64,000 nt of DNA from positions 124,001 through 188,000 of the forward strand of contig NZ_JBHUIW010000003.1 in NCBI RefSeq assembly GCF_042682915.1, read 5' to 3'. Of this stretch, positions 25,651-33,816 are shown in pieces; position 1 is the stretch's first letter, and the number at the start of each line of letters is the position of its first letter. Source of the stretch: Rhodoplanes azumiensis (GTDB lineage: Bacteria > Pseudomonadota > Alphaproteobacteria > Rhizobiales > Xanthobacteraceae). The translations under genes and the position numbers were made by a program. The notes under the pieces were generated by a model that saw nothing but the letters and a program-made list of their open reading frames with translations, ran no database searches and was not told where the DNA came from.

Positions 25651-26364
25651 TCAGCCGCCGCGAGGGGCGGCCGCGCCGAGGCCGTAGATGAGCAGCAGCA
25701 GGGCGCGCCGCAGCCGGTCGAGACCGCTCTCCACGTCGACCGTGCCGTCCGACAGCCAGCGCCGCAGCTCGACCTGATAGATGCAGAAGATCGTCCAGCC
25801 GACGAACGCGGTCGTCTCGTCGATCGTGATCTCGCCGCGCTCGGCTGCGAGACGGACGACCTCGCCGAGCAGCTCGATCAGCGCTTCGCGGGTCTTCCGG
25901 AACGAGCCGGCCTGCGCGCCGCTGTCGTAGAACGTCATCTCGCGCAGCACGAGGCGCGACAGTTCCGGCTGCCGCTCGAAGAAGGCGTAGTGCGGCCGGA
26001 ACACCGCGAGGAGATTGTCGATCAGGGCGGCGTTCGAATCGACGGCGGCGGCGGCCGCGCCCGCGACCTCGTCGAGGCCTTCGTTGGCGATCAGGAACAG
26101 CAGGTCGCGTTTGTTGGCGGCGTAGATGAAGACGGTGCCGAGGCCGACCTCGGCCTGCGTGGCGATCTGGCGGATCGTCGTGTCGTCGAAACCCTTCGAG
26201 ACGAACAGCTCGCGCGCCGCCTCCTTGATCCGGCGGAGCTTGTCCTCCTTGTTCCTCTCCCGGCGTCCCGGTTTGCCGCGAGCCGCCGGGCCCGCGTCCT
26301 CGGACGCGGGCTCCCGCCCGGCCTGCTCTCGTGTGTCTCGCTCCACCATCGCTCCGGTCCACAT
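25651..26364 (-). CDS. TetR/AcrR-family transcriptional regulator
   Basis: The N-terminal helix-turn-helix (RIKEAARELFVSKGF then TIRQIATQAEVGLGTVFIYA) is typical of TetR proteins. The C-terminal ligand-binding part is all-alpha. I place the start at the ATG 26364 (237 residues). A TTG at 26430 extends the frame but falls inside the palindromic operator, and an ATG at 26349 is also possible. It is divergent from the MFS/hydrolase/cupin genes and probably represses them and itself from the two palindromes at 26418-26445. Confidence 0.88.
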   Translation of the reverse strand: MWTGAMVERDTREQAGREPASEDAGPAARGKPGRRERNKEDKLRRIKEAARELFVSKGFDDTTIRQIATQAEVGLGTVFIYAANKRDLLFLIANEGLDEVAGAAAAAVDSNAALIDNLLAVFRPHYAFFERQPELSRLVLREMTFYDSGAQAGSFRKTREALIELLGEVVRLAAERGEITIDETTAFVGWTIFCIYQVELRRWLSDGTVDVESGLDRLRRALLLLIYGLGAAAPRGG

Positions 26365-26417
26365 CCGTACAAACCCGGCCGCGGTGTCCGCCGCGGCCTG
26401 ACGTCTTGACACGAAAG

Positions 26418-26445
26418 TGAACACGTTCAAAAATGAACGCGTTCA
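26418..26445. promoter_or_regulatory. Twin palindromic TetR operator
   Basis: TGAACACGTTCA (26418-26429) and TGAACGCGTTCA (26434-26445) are two 12-bp palindromes, the second perfect, with centres 16 bp apart. They lie 54-81 bases upstream of the chosen tetR start. Two dimers could bind cooperatively, as at QacR-type operators. Confidence 0.7.
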
Positions 26446-26879
26446 ATAAAGACGCCGCTCTCCTTGTAGCCGGAGAAAACCGCGGTGTCGCCTCGGGAAG
26501 AAACGCTAGCGCCGGGGATCTCGTGTCCACGGCCGGGAGACGACGGATGAGACAAACGCAACGACCGCGACGCCGCGATCTCTACCCGACGGCCGGAGCC
26601 CTCCCGGCCTATCGACCACACCCCCACGAGTAGTCACGGGCCGGGCCCCTGACCGGCCGGTTTCGGAGCAGCGCACGACGCGCGCCGCTTCGACGAGCCC
26701 CTGTGTCGATTTCTCTGTGTCGATCCCGAACGCGGCGCTGCCGCAGGTGTGGGAGGCGGAGTCATGACGACGCTCGACCTTCCCGACCCGTCCGGCTTCG
26801 CCCGATCACGCCGCGGCTGCACCTCCGTGCTCCGCTCGTCCGCCGCATCAACCGACAGACTGCTCCGGGAGAGTCGCGC
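26446..26879. promoter_or_regulatory. Divergent tetR/MFS intergenic region
   Basis: About 430 bases separate the operator from the MFS start. The left 80 bases are fairly AT-rich and are the probable promoter zone. The rest is GC-rich and holds no convincing gene. The long leader before the MFS gene may be untranslated. Confidence 0.4.
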
Positions 26880-28253
26880 ATGTCCGACGCGATCCTGACA
26901 AGACCCGCCTGCTCGAAGGTCGACGACGTGGTCGCCCGCATCGAGCGATTGCCGATCTCGCTGTGGCACGTGAAGACCCGCGTCGTGGTCGGCGTCGCCA
27001 CCTTCTTCGACGCCTTCGACGGCCTCGCCATCGCCTTCGTGCTGCCGGTGCTCGCGCCGCTGTGGAAGCTCACGCCGCCGCAAATCGGCCTGATGATCTC
27101 GGTCGGCTATGTCGGCCAGCTCGCCGGCGCGCTGCTCTTCGGCTGGGTCGCCCAGCGATTCGGCCGTGTCCGAGCGATGGTGTGGTCGGTGCTGGTGCTG
27201 TCGATCATGAGCCTCGCCTGCGCGTTCGCCTGGAACTACGAGTCGCTCCTCGTGTTCCGCGCCGTCCAGGGCATCGGCCTCGGCGGCGAGGTGCCGATCG
27301 CCGCCGTCTACATCAGCGAGATCGCCAAGGCCAAGGGACGCGGACGCTTCGTGCTGCTCTACGAGCTGATCTTCCCGATCGGCCTCGTCTCGGCCGGGTT
27401 TCTCGGCAGCTGGATCGTGCCGACCTTCGGCTGGCAGTACATGTTCGTGATCGGTGCGCTGCCGGCGATCCTGGCCGTGTTCATGCAGCGCCTGCTGCCC
27501 GAGTCGCCGCGCTGGCTGGCGGCGCGCGGCCGCGATCAGGAGGCCGAGGCGGCGCTCGCGCACATCGAGGCCGAGACGGCACGGGCGACCGGTGCGCCGC
27601 TGCCGCCCGTGCAGCCCGTGGTCGTCACCCACGAGAAGCCGGCCTCGTGGGCCGATCTGTTCGGGCCGCATTATCTGCGCCGGACGCTGGTCGTGTGGAC
27701 GATCTGGTTCGCCGCCTTCATCGTCACGTTTGGCCTCGTCGTGTGGGTGCCGACCATGTACCGCACGGTGTTCCATCTGCCGCTGGCGCAGTCGCTCCAG
27801 TACGGCCTGATCACCCAGATCGTCGGGCTGTTCGGGACGCTCACCTGCGCCCTCACCATCGATCACGTCGGCCGGCGGCCGTGGTTCGCGGTCGCCTTCG
27901 CCGGCGTGGCGCTGGCGCTCGGCTCGCTGTGGCTGTTCGGCGCCGGCAGTCCGGAGCGCGTTCTGGTACTGGTCAGCACCGCGTTCTTCTGCTCGTCGGT
28001 GCTCTCCATCGGCATCTATCTCTACACGCCCGAGCTCTACCCGACGCGCGTCCGCGCCATCGGGGTCGGCGCCGGCGGAGCGTGGCGCAACCTCGCCTCG
28101 ATGATCGGCCCGACCATGGTCGGCATGATGATCGCCGGCGGGCTGGAGAACGTCTTCCTCGCCTTCGGTGCGGTGGCGGCGGTGGCCTGCGTCGTCGTCG
28201 CGATCTTCGCCGTCGAGACCAAGGGCCGGGTGCTCGAGGACATCTCGCCCTGA
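26880..28253 (+). CDS. MFS transporter, aromatic acid/sugar-acid type
   Basis: This 457-residue, 12-helix carrier starts with a short cytoplasmic lead, then TFFDAFDGLAIAFVLPVLAP. GWVAQRFGRVRAM is the loop 2-3 MFS motif. The first half has GIGLGGEVPIAAVYISEIA, and LYTPELYPTRVRAIGVG lies in the second half. These features match the aromatic acid:H+ symporter and related SV2-like groups. It probably imports the compound processed by the CocE-type hydrolase 94 bases downstream. GGGAGAG precedes the ATG. An alternative upstream extension of the frame is not protein-like. Confidence 0.9.
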   Translation: MSDAILTRPACSKVDDVVARIERLPISLWHVKTRVVVGVATFFDAFDGLAIAFVLPVLAPLWKLTPPQIGLMISVGYVGQLAGALLFGWVAQRFGRVRAMVWSVLVLSIMSLACAFAWNYESLLVFRAVQGIGLGGEVPIAAVYISEIAKAKGRGRFVLLYELIFPIGLVSAGFLGSWIVPTFGWQYMFVIGALPAILAVFMQRLLPESPRWLAARGRDQEAEAALAHIEAETARATGAPLPPVQPVVVTHEKPASWADLFGPHYLRRTLVVWTIWFAAFIVTFGLVVWVPTMYRTVFHLPLAQSLQYGLITQIVGLFGTLTCALTIDHVGRRPWFAVAFAGVALALGSLWLFGAGSPERVLVLVSTAFFCSSVLSIGIYLYTPELYPTRVRAIGVGAGGAWRNLASMIGPTMVGMMIAGGLENVFLAFGAVAAVACVVVAIFAVETKGRVLEDISP

Positions 28254-28347
28254 CTGGCGTTTCCGCTGCGGTGCCCGGCCGGCGCCGCGTGATCCGGGCC
28301 GCCCGTCACGGGCGGGCGGCCGCTCTCCCGAGAGGTTCCGTTTCGCC

Positions 28348-30153
28348 ATGACCGCTTCGAATCGCCCCGCCGGGCTGCCCCATTCCGCCGATCGTCCGCC
28401 CGTCGCCTACGACCGCGCGCCGACCCATTCCGGTCTGATCGCCGAGCGCGACGTCGCCGTGCCGATGCGCGACGGCGTCGCTCTCTCGGTCGACGTCTAT
28501 CGTCCCGACACCGACGAGAAGCTGCCGGTGCTGCTCGCCTTCTCGATCTACAACAAGGATCTGCAGGGCCCCGACGTCGCCGCCACGCTGCCGCCGCAGC
28601 CGGCCTGGTCGTCGCTGTGGGCCGGCCTGCTCGAAGCGGGCGACACCAAGTACTTCGTTTCGCGCGGCTACGTGCACGTCATCGGCTCGCCCCGCAACGT
28701 CGGCAAGTCCGACAGCGGCGGCTCGCGCCTGTTCGACAGCTACGACCTGATCGAGTGGATCGCGCAGCAGCCGTGGTGCGACGGCAATGTCGGCATGGTC
28801 GGCATCTCCGGGTTCGGTGCCGAGCAGCTCCATGTCGCGCGCCAGAAGCCGCCGCATCTGAAGGCGATCTTCCCGCTCGATCCGCGCGGCGCCTACGGCG
28901 TGCTGGGCAGCTTCCGCGAGGAGTATCCGGGCGGCGTGCTGCATCTCTTCCGTTATCTGATCATGCATTTTGCCGCGATCCACGGGAGCCGCGGCAAGCC
29001 GGGTGCGCTGCCGCCGGAGCGCGAGGCGCTGTGGCAGGAGGCGATGCGCAATCCCGACTACCGGATGTATCCGCACATCCTCAACGTGCTGACCCAGAAG
29101 GGCCAGCACATGCCGCCTTACTTCGACCTGCTGATCGACCCCTACGACCGCGAGGAGGCGGTGCGCGAGGCGGAGGCGAAGCTCGCCGACATCACGGTGC
29201 CGACCTACACGGGCTCCGGCTGGTACGCCTACACGTACAAGACCCATCTGCAGGGCGCCCATAGCTACTACGAGAAGATCTCCGCGCCCAAGAAGCTGAT
29301 GTTCGCCGGGCCCGCCCATCTCGAGCGCCCGTTCCACACCCTGCACGGCGAGATCCTGCGCTGGCACGATCATTGGCTCAAGGGTCTCGACACCGGCATC
29401 ATGGACGAGCCGCCGGTGCGCTACTGGGTGATGGGCGCCGAGGAGTGGCGCGAGGGTGCCGACTGGCCGCTGCCCGAGACGCAGTGGACCAAGCTCTATC
29501 TCGATTCTTGGGAGCGGCTGCGCCCCGATCCCTTCGTGCCGTCGAGCGTCGACGACGAGCGGCCGCCGGACGCCTTCGTGCAGATGCCGCCGACCCAGAC
29601 CAACAAGGTCGCCAGCTTGCGCTATCTCACCGATCCGCTGCCCGCCGATCTCCTGGTCGCCGGGCCGATGGTGCTCAATCTGTTCGCCGCGATCGACCAG
29701 GACGACACCAACTGGTTCGTCACCGTCAAGGATGTCGGGCCGGACGTGTCGGTGCGCTCGGTGCGCGAGGGCGAGCGCGAGATCCCGGCCGATCTGCCGG
29801 AGCGCGAGGTGACGCGCGGCTGGCTCAAGGCGTCGCACCGGGCGGTCGATCCGGAGCGCTCGACGCCGTGGCGGCCGTGGCACCCGCTCACCCGCGCTGC
29901 CCAGCAAAAAGTGGTGCCCGGCGAGGTGACCGAATACGCGATCGAGATTCTCGCCACCGCCAACCTGTTCCGGCGCGGCCACCGCATCTGCGTCGAGATC
30001 GCCAGCGCCGACATGCCGACCGGCGTCGGCGGCGCCACCAATGCCGAATACGTGCCGAACCACATCGTCTCCAGCCGGACCACGCTGCACAGAATCTATC
30101 ACGACGCCGCGCGGCCCTCGCATCTGCTGCTGCCCGTCATCCCGCAGGCGTGA
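28348..30153 (+). CDS. CocE/NonD family hydrolase (S15-type alpha/beta hydrolase)
   Basis: This 601-residue enzyme has an X-Pro dipeptidyl-peptidase-like catalytic domain and a C-terminal jelly-roll domain (from about 370). The nucleophile is S154 in GISGFG. GPAHLERPFHTLHG provides the likely catalytic histidine region, followed by the family motif LRWHDHWLKG. Members cleave esters or amides such as cocaine-like esters and acyl-amino acids. GAGAGG precedes the ATG. Its place between an MFS carrier and a cupin protein under a TetR regulator suggests uptake and hydrolysis of an ester or amide. Confidence 0.9.
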   Translation: MTASNRPAGLPHSADRPPVAYDRAPTHSGLIAERDVAVPMRDGVALSVDVYRPDTDEKLPVLLAFSIYNKDLQGPDVAATLPPQPAWSSLWAGLLEAGDTKYFVSRGYVHVIGSPRNVGKSDSGGSRLFDSYDLIEWIAQQPWCDGNVGMVGISGFGAEQLHVARQKPPHLKAIFPLDPRGAYGVLGSFREEYPGGVLHLFRYLIMHFAAIHGSRGKPGALPPEREALWQEAMRNPDYRMYPHILNVLTQKGQHMPPYFDLLIDPYDREEAVREAEAKLADITVPTYTGSGWYAYTYKTHLQGAHSYYEKISAPKKLMFAGPAHLERPFHTLHGEILRWHDHWLKGLDTGIMDEPPVRYWVMGAEEWREGADWPLPETQWTKLYLDSWERLRPDPFVPSSVDDERPPDAFVQMPPTQTNKVASLRYLTDPLPADLLVAGPMVLNLFAAIDQDDTNWFVTVKDVGPDVSVRSVREGEREIPADLPEREVTRGWLKASHRAVDPERSTPWRPWHPLTRAAQQKVVPGEVTEYAIEILATANLFRRGHRICVEIASADMPTGVGGATNAEYVPNHIVSSRTTLHRIYHDAARPSHLLLPVIPQA

Positions 30154-30207
30154 CCGTCAGGGGCGCGTCCGGTCGTCGTTCGAGATCAGAAAACAGGAGC
30201 CATCCTC

Positions 30208-30798
30208 ATGACTGAGCAGGCCGCCCGCCCGGCCGTCGCGCCGGGGCCGGAGATCCGGCGTTTCCGTGTCGTCGTCACCGGTCACGACGCCGAGGGAAAC
30301 TCGATCGTCGCGAGCGACGCCCCGTCGCCGCACGTGATGCCGATCATGGATCAGCCGAACTTCGCGGTGACGGATTTCTGGAAGACGTTCTCGACCCCGG
30401 CCGACAACGGCCCGGCGACGCAGGCCGATCCGTGCGGCCTGCCGATCCAGGTGGCGCCGCCGGCCGGCGGCAGCGTCTTCCGCGTCGTGCAGTTTCCGCC
30501 CGACGCGGACTGGGCCGCCAAGGCGGCCGCGATGGGGGGCGCCGTGGCGATCGACGCGACCGCGAAGTCGGCCAGCAAGGGCGGCGAGGTCCGTCATGCC
30601 CACATGCACCGCACCCGCTCGATCGACTACGCCATCGTGCTGTCGGGCGAGATCTGGGCCGTGATGGATGTCGGCGAGACCAAGCTCGTCGCCGGCGACA
30701 TGCTGGTCCAGCGGGGCACCAACCACGCCTGGGCCAACCGCTCGGGCGAGCCCTGCATCGTCGCCTTCGTGCTGATCGACGCGCTGCCGCTGGAGTGA
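30208..30798 (+). CDS. Cupin-domain protein
   Basis: This 196-residue protein carries one cupin in its C-terminal half: HAHMHRTRSIDYAIVLSGEI supplies the metal-binding His/His/Asp motif, and GDMLVQRGTNHAWAN is motif 2. The N-terminal 90 residues have no known motif. AGGAG precedes the ATG, 54 bases after the hydrolase stop. It may be an isomerase, decarboxylase or dioxygenase acting on the hydrolysis product. Confidence 0.86.
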   Translation: MTEQAARPAVAPGPEIRRFRVVVTGHDAEGNSIVASDAPSPHVMPIMDQPNFAVTDFWKTFSTPADNGPATQADPCGLPIQVAPPAGGSVFRVVQFPPDADWAAKAAAMGGAVAIDATAKSASKGGEVRHAHMHRTRSIDYAIVLSGEIWAVMDVGETKLVAGDMLVQRGTNHAWANRSGEPCIVAFVLIDALPLE

Positions 30799-30827
30799 GT
30801 CCAAAGCCTGTTGATGCTGACTTTCTC

Positions 30828-30930
30828 CGTCACCCTGAGGCGCCCGGCGAAAGCCGGGACTCGAAGGGCGACGGCCCGGGGCCGCATCCTTCGAGGCTCG
30901 GCCTCCGGCCGAGCGCCTCAGGATGACGGT
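30828..30930. repeat. Palindromic repeat, family C
   Basis: Outer arms GTCACCCTGAGGCGC and GCGCCTCAGGATGAC enclose two inner hairpins built on CGGCGAAAGCCG and CGGCCTCCGGCCG. A relative lies at 40832-40980. It follows the cupin gene and may act as a terminator. Confidence 0.7.
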
Positions 30931-30991
30931 GAGAGTCAGACTGGAGGCCGTGCGTATGAGTCATGCCAGCCTCCAGACACTCCGACTCGCC

Positions 30992-31073
30992 ATGGCCGCG
31001 CTCGTCGCGGCCATCCACGTCTTGACTGCCCTGCGTAAGAAAGAACGTGGATGGCCGGGACGAGCCCGGCCAT
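30992..31073. repeat. Nested inverted repeat with two hairpins
   Basis: ATGGCCGCG-N5-CGCGGCCAT (30992-31014) and ATGGCCGGG-N5-CCCGGCCAT (31051-31073) are two 9-bp hairpins. They are joined by a perfect 13-bp inverted repeat, CGGCCATCCACGT with ACGTGGATGGCCG. The element lies between the cupin gene and the TonB-receptor stop, and the 363-bp gap holds no gene. Confidence 0.75.
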
Positions 31074-31161
31074 GACCGGGAGATGTTTGGGTGCACATGA
31101 CGTCTGCTATCAGTGTCCCTCGCGAGGAAAGGTCACTGGAAACACGCGCGGCGTCTCCTGA

Positions 31162-33456
31162 TCAGAAGCGCGCCTTGAGGCCGCCGTAGACGGCGCGGCC
31201 GTCGCCGGGCAGGAAGGCGGCCTGGTCGGCGCGCGTCGCACGGCCGATCGTCAGCGTCGAGGCGGCGTAATTGGCGTCGAACAGGTTGCGCACCTCGGCG
31301 TAGCCGCTCCACCGCGCGTCGTACTTGTAGTGGGCCCGCATGTTGACGGTGGCGAACGCCTCCGAAAACAGCGTGTTGGCGTTGTCGACCGGCACGTCGT
31401 CCGGCACCCACTGGATCTCGCCCTCGACCCAGAGCTGCGGATTGATCGTGTAGCGCAGCGCGCCCAGGAAGACGTGGCGCGGCGCGCCGGCGATGCGGTT
31501 GTCGCCGTAGAGCGGATCGTTCCAGAAGCGGAAGTCCTGGAACGTGTAGGTGACGCGCGCGGTCAGCGCATCGGTGAGCCGCACGCGGCCGCCGAGCTCG
31601 ACGCCGAAATGCCGAGTCTTGTCGGCGTTCACGGTCGAGAGCGCGCCGGAGATGTTGGTGGTGCGGATCAGCTCGTCCTCGATCCACGAATAGTAGGTCA
31701 CCACGTCCCAGGCGAAGCGGTCGAAGGTGCCGCGCGTGCCGGTCTCGGCCGTGATCGAGCTCTGGCCCTTCAGGTCCGGCGTCGCGAAGCCGGTCGGGCT
31801 GGTGTTCGGCGTGCCGCCGGTCGCCTCCAGCAGATCGTCGAAGGTCGGCGCCTCGTAGGTGCGGCTCACCGCCGCGAACACGACGTTGCCGGGGGCGAGA
31901 TCGTAGAGGAACGCCAGGCTCGGATTGAAGGCGTCGTAGGAGCGCGAGAAGCTGGTGTTGGTGGCGGCGACCGAGCCGGTGGCGCCCGAGACGGCGTTGA
32001 TGGTCGGCCGCCGCGCCGCGCCGAACGTGTCGGTGTTGTCGCGCGTCGCCATCATGTAGGAGAGCGCCGGCGAGATCGTGACGGCGCCGACCGGCACGTT
32101 GAAGCCGGACCACACCGACAGCGTCTGCGCCTCGAGCTCGTTCGCCCCGAACGTCGTCGTCCTGGCGCTGCGATAGTTGTTGGCCCAGGTGCGGTCGGCG
32201 CTGCCGACCACGTACATGGCGGTCGTCTCGAACAGCGGCAGCGCCGCGGTCTTGTCGGGCCGATAGGCGTAGCGGGCCGAGGTGGTGAAGTCGCCGCCGT
32301 CGGTGATGCGATAGCCGGTGCCGACGGGGAAGCGGAACGTGTCGTCCGTGTAGGTGTAGCCGAGCGCGAGATCGAACACGTGCTCGCCATAGGTCGCGGT
32401 GGTGCGCGAGCCGATGCGCGCCTGCTCGGTGTCGCGGCGCGGCTTGTCGCGCAGCGCGTTGGGGCCGGGCTCGGTGGCGACGCCGTTCACCGTGATCGGT
32501 CCGGGCGCCGCCTGGGTCGGATCGGCCTTCATCCGGTTCCACGACAGCGGGCCGGCGATCTCGAAGCCGAGATCCGTGTAGCCGACGAACACGCGGGTCG
32601 CGATGGTGTCGTTGATCCTGGCGCCCGCATTGGCGCTGAAGATGGTGCGGTCGGAGCCGTTCCAGGTGCGGTAGCCGTCGCGCTGGTCGTAGGAGTACTG
32701 GACGAAGGCGTCATAGTCGCCCTTGCGGTCGCCGCCCTGCACCTGGGTGCGGACATAGCCGTAGCTGCCGCCCTCGACGCTCAGCTGGGCGCCGGGCGAG
32801 CCCGAGCCGGTCGGCGACACGAAGTTGATGGCGCCGCCCAGCACGGTGGCACCGAGCCGGTTCGCCGTGTAGCCGCGATAGACCTCGAAGAAGTCGGCCA
32901 TCCGCGGGTCGATCAGCCCGACGATGTAGGAGCCGTCGGCGCGGTTGAGCGGCAGCCCGTCCTGCAGGATCAGGAGGCCGCGCTCGGTCGGGTTGGTCTG
33001 CTGGCCGGAGCCGCGGATGTGGATCTTCGGCTGGTCGTTGCCGCCGAGGAAGCTGTTGGCGATGACGCCCGGCACGATGTTGAGCGAATCCGCGATCGAC
33101 ACGTCGGAGCGTGCCTCGAGCTGACGCTGATCGACGACGGCGGTGCCGCCCGGGGTCGCCGCGAGCCTTCGGCGCGCCTCCGCCTCGGTGGTGGTCGCCG
33201 GGGCGCCCGGCTGGCCGCCCGCCGCCTCCACGACCAGCTCGTCGAGCGTCACGGTGGCGCCCGGCGCCGCCGACTGGGCGGGTGCGTCGGTCGGGGCGAG
33301 CCCCAGCGCGGCCGTGACGGCGAGGGCCGAGACGGCGGCGGAGAGCGCGGCGCGCGGCCGGGCGCGGCCGGCGAGCGGTGCCGGCGCATGCGGGATCATC
33401 GGCAGCGAATGGGCGGGCACGGTCGTCGGGCTCCGGGTGATCGACACGACACTCAT
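31162..33456 (-). CDS. TonB-dependent outer-membrane receptor
   Basis: This 764-residue receptor has a long signal region (cleavage near DAPAQS, about 60), a TonB-box-like VTLDELVVEA, a plug domain (DSLNIVPGVIANS, IHIRGSGQQ, VLGGAINFVSP) and a 22-strand barrel ending in GLKARF, with a C-terminal aromatic. The layout is of the FecA/siderophore type, so iron chelate uptake is likely but the ligand is unknown. AAAGGAG sits before the ATG at 33456; the frame continues 7 codons upstream to a TTG. It is divergent from nnrS. Confidence 0.9.
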   Translation of the reverse strand: MSVVSITRSPTTVPAHSLPMIPHAPAPLAGRARPRAALSAAVSALAVTAALGLAPTDAPAQSAAPGATVTLDELVVEAAGGQPGAPATTTEAEARRRLAATPGGTAVVDQRQLEARSDVSIADSLNIVPGVIANSFLGGNDQPKIHIRGSGQQTNPTERGLLILQDGLPLNRADGSYIVGLIDPRMADFFEVYRGYTANRLGATVLGGAINFVSPTGSGSPGAQLSVEGGSYGYVRTQVQGGDRKGDYDAFVQYSYDQRDGYRTWNGSDRTIFSANAGARINDTIATRVFVGYTDLGFEIAGPLSWNRMKADPTQAAPGPITVNGVATEPGPNALRDKPRRDTEQARIGSRTTATYGEHVFDLALGYTYTDDTFRFPVGTGYRITDGGDFTTSARYAYRPDKTAALPLFETTAMYVVGSADRTWANNYRSARTTTFGANELEAQTLSVWSGFNVPVGAVTISPALSYMMATRDNTDTFGAARRPTINAVSGATGSVAATNTSFSRSYDAFNPSLAFLYDLAPGNVVFAAVSRTYEAPTFDDLLEATGGTPNTSPTGFATPDLKGQSSITAETGTRGTFDRFAWDVVTYYSWIEDELIRTTNISGALSTVNADKTRHFGVELGGRVRLTDALTARVTYTFQDFRFWNDPLYGDNRIAGAPRHVFLGALRYTINPQLWVEGEIQWVPDDVPVDNANTLFSEAFATVNMRAHYKYDARWSGYAEVRNLFDANYAASTLTIGRATRADQAAFLPGDGRAVYGGLKARF

Positions 33457-33719
33457 CACGAACCGGCTCCTTTGCAATCCGGGTTTGTCCGGCCGCGCCG
33501 GGCAGGGCCGCCATTCGCGGTCCCCTGCGCTCCGCGGGTGACAGCGACGGCGGCCGGCGTCGGCGGTCCGGACGATGCGACGCCCGGCCCGGCGGGGCGG
33601 CCGGTGGCGACGGAGTTGAAATGCGGGGCTGGCGGGCGCGGACGAGGCGCTGGCTGGCGGGCGATCGCGGCGCGGGGGCGACGCCGGAACAAGCGTGTTG
33701 CCTTGAGTAGGAATTTGGC

Positions 33720-33740
33720 TTAGGGCGAGTCAAACCCTAA
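33720..33740. promoter_or_regulatory. TTAGGG-N9-CCCTAA dyad
   Basis: This is a perfect 6-base inverted repeat in the AT-rich part of the spacer between the TonB receptor and nnrS. It is a good operator candidate; the binding protein is unknown. Confidence 0.45.
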
Positions 33741-33816
33741 TTACAAAGTTTAGAAACAATGAAAACTAAGTATCTCGATCTGAAGCGATTCAAAACTATA
33801 GCTATAAGCTGCATTG
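33741..33816. promoter_or_regulatory. AT-rich nnrS promoter zone
   Basis: These 76 bases are far richer in A and T than anything else nearby. They hold TTTAGAA (33749-33755), which matches one arm of the rhizobial Irr iron-control element, and the perfect palindrome TATAGCTATA (33797-33806). No complete FNR/NnrR box (TTGAT-N4-ATCAA) is present. The rest of the 360-bp divergent spacer is GC-rich with nothing recognisable. Confidence 0.45.
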
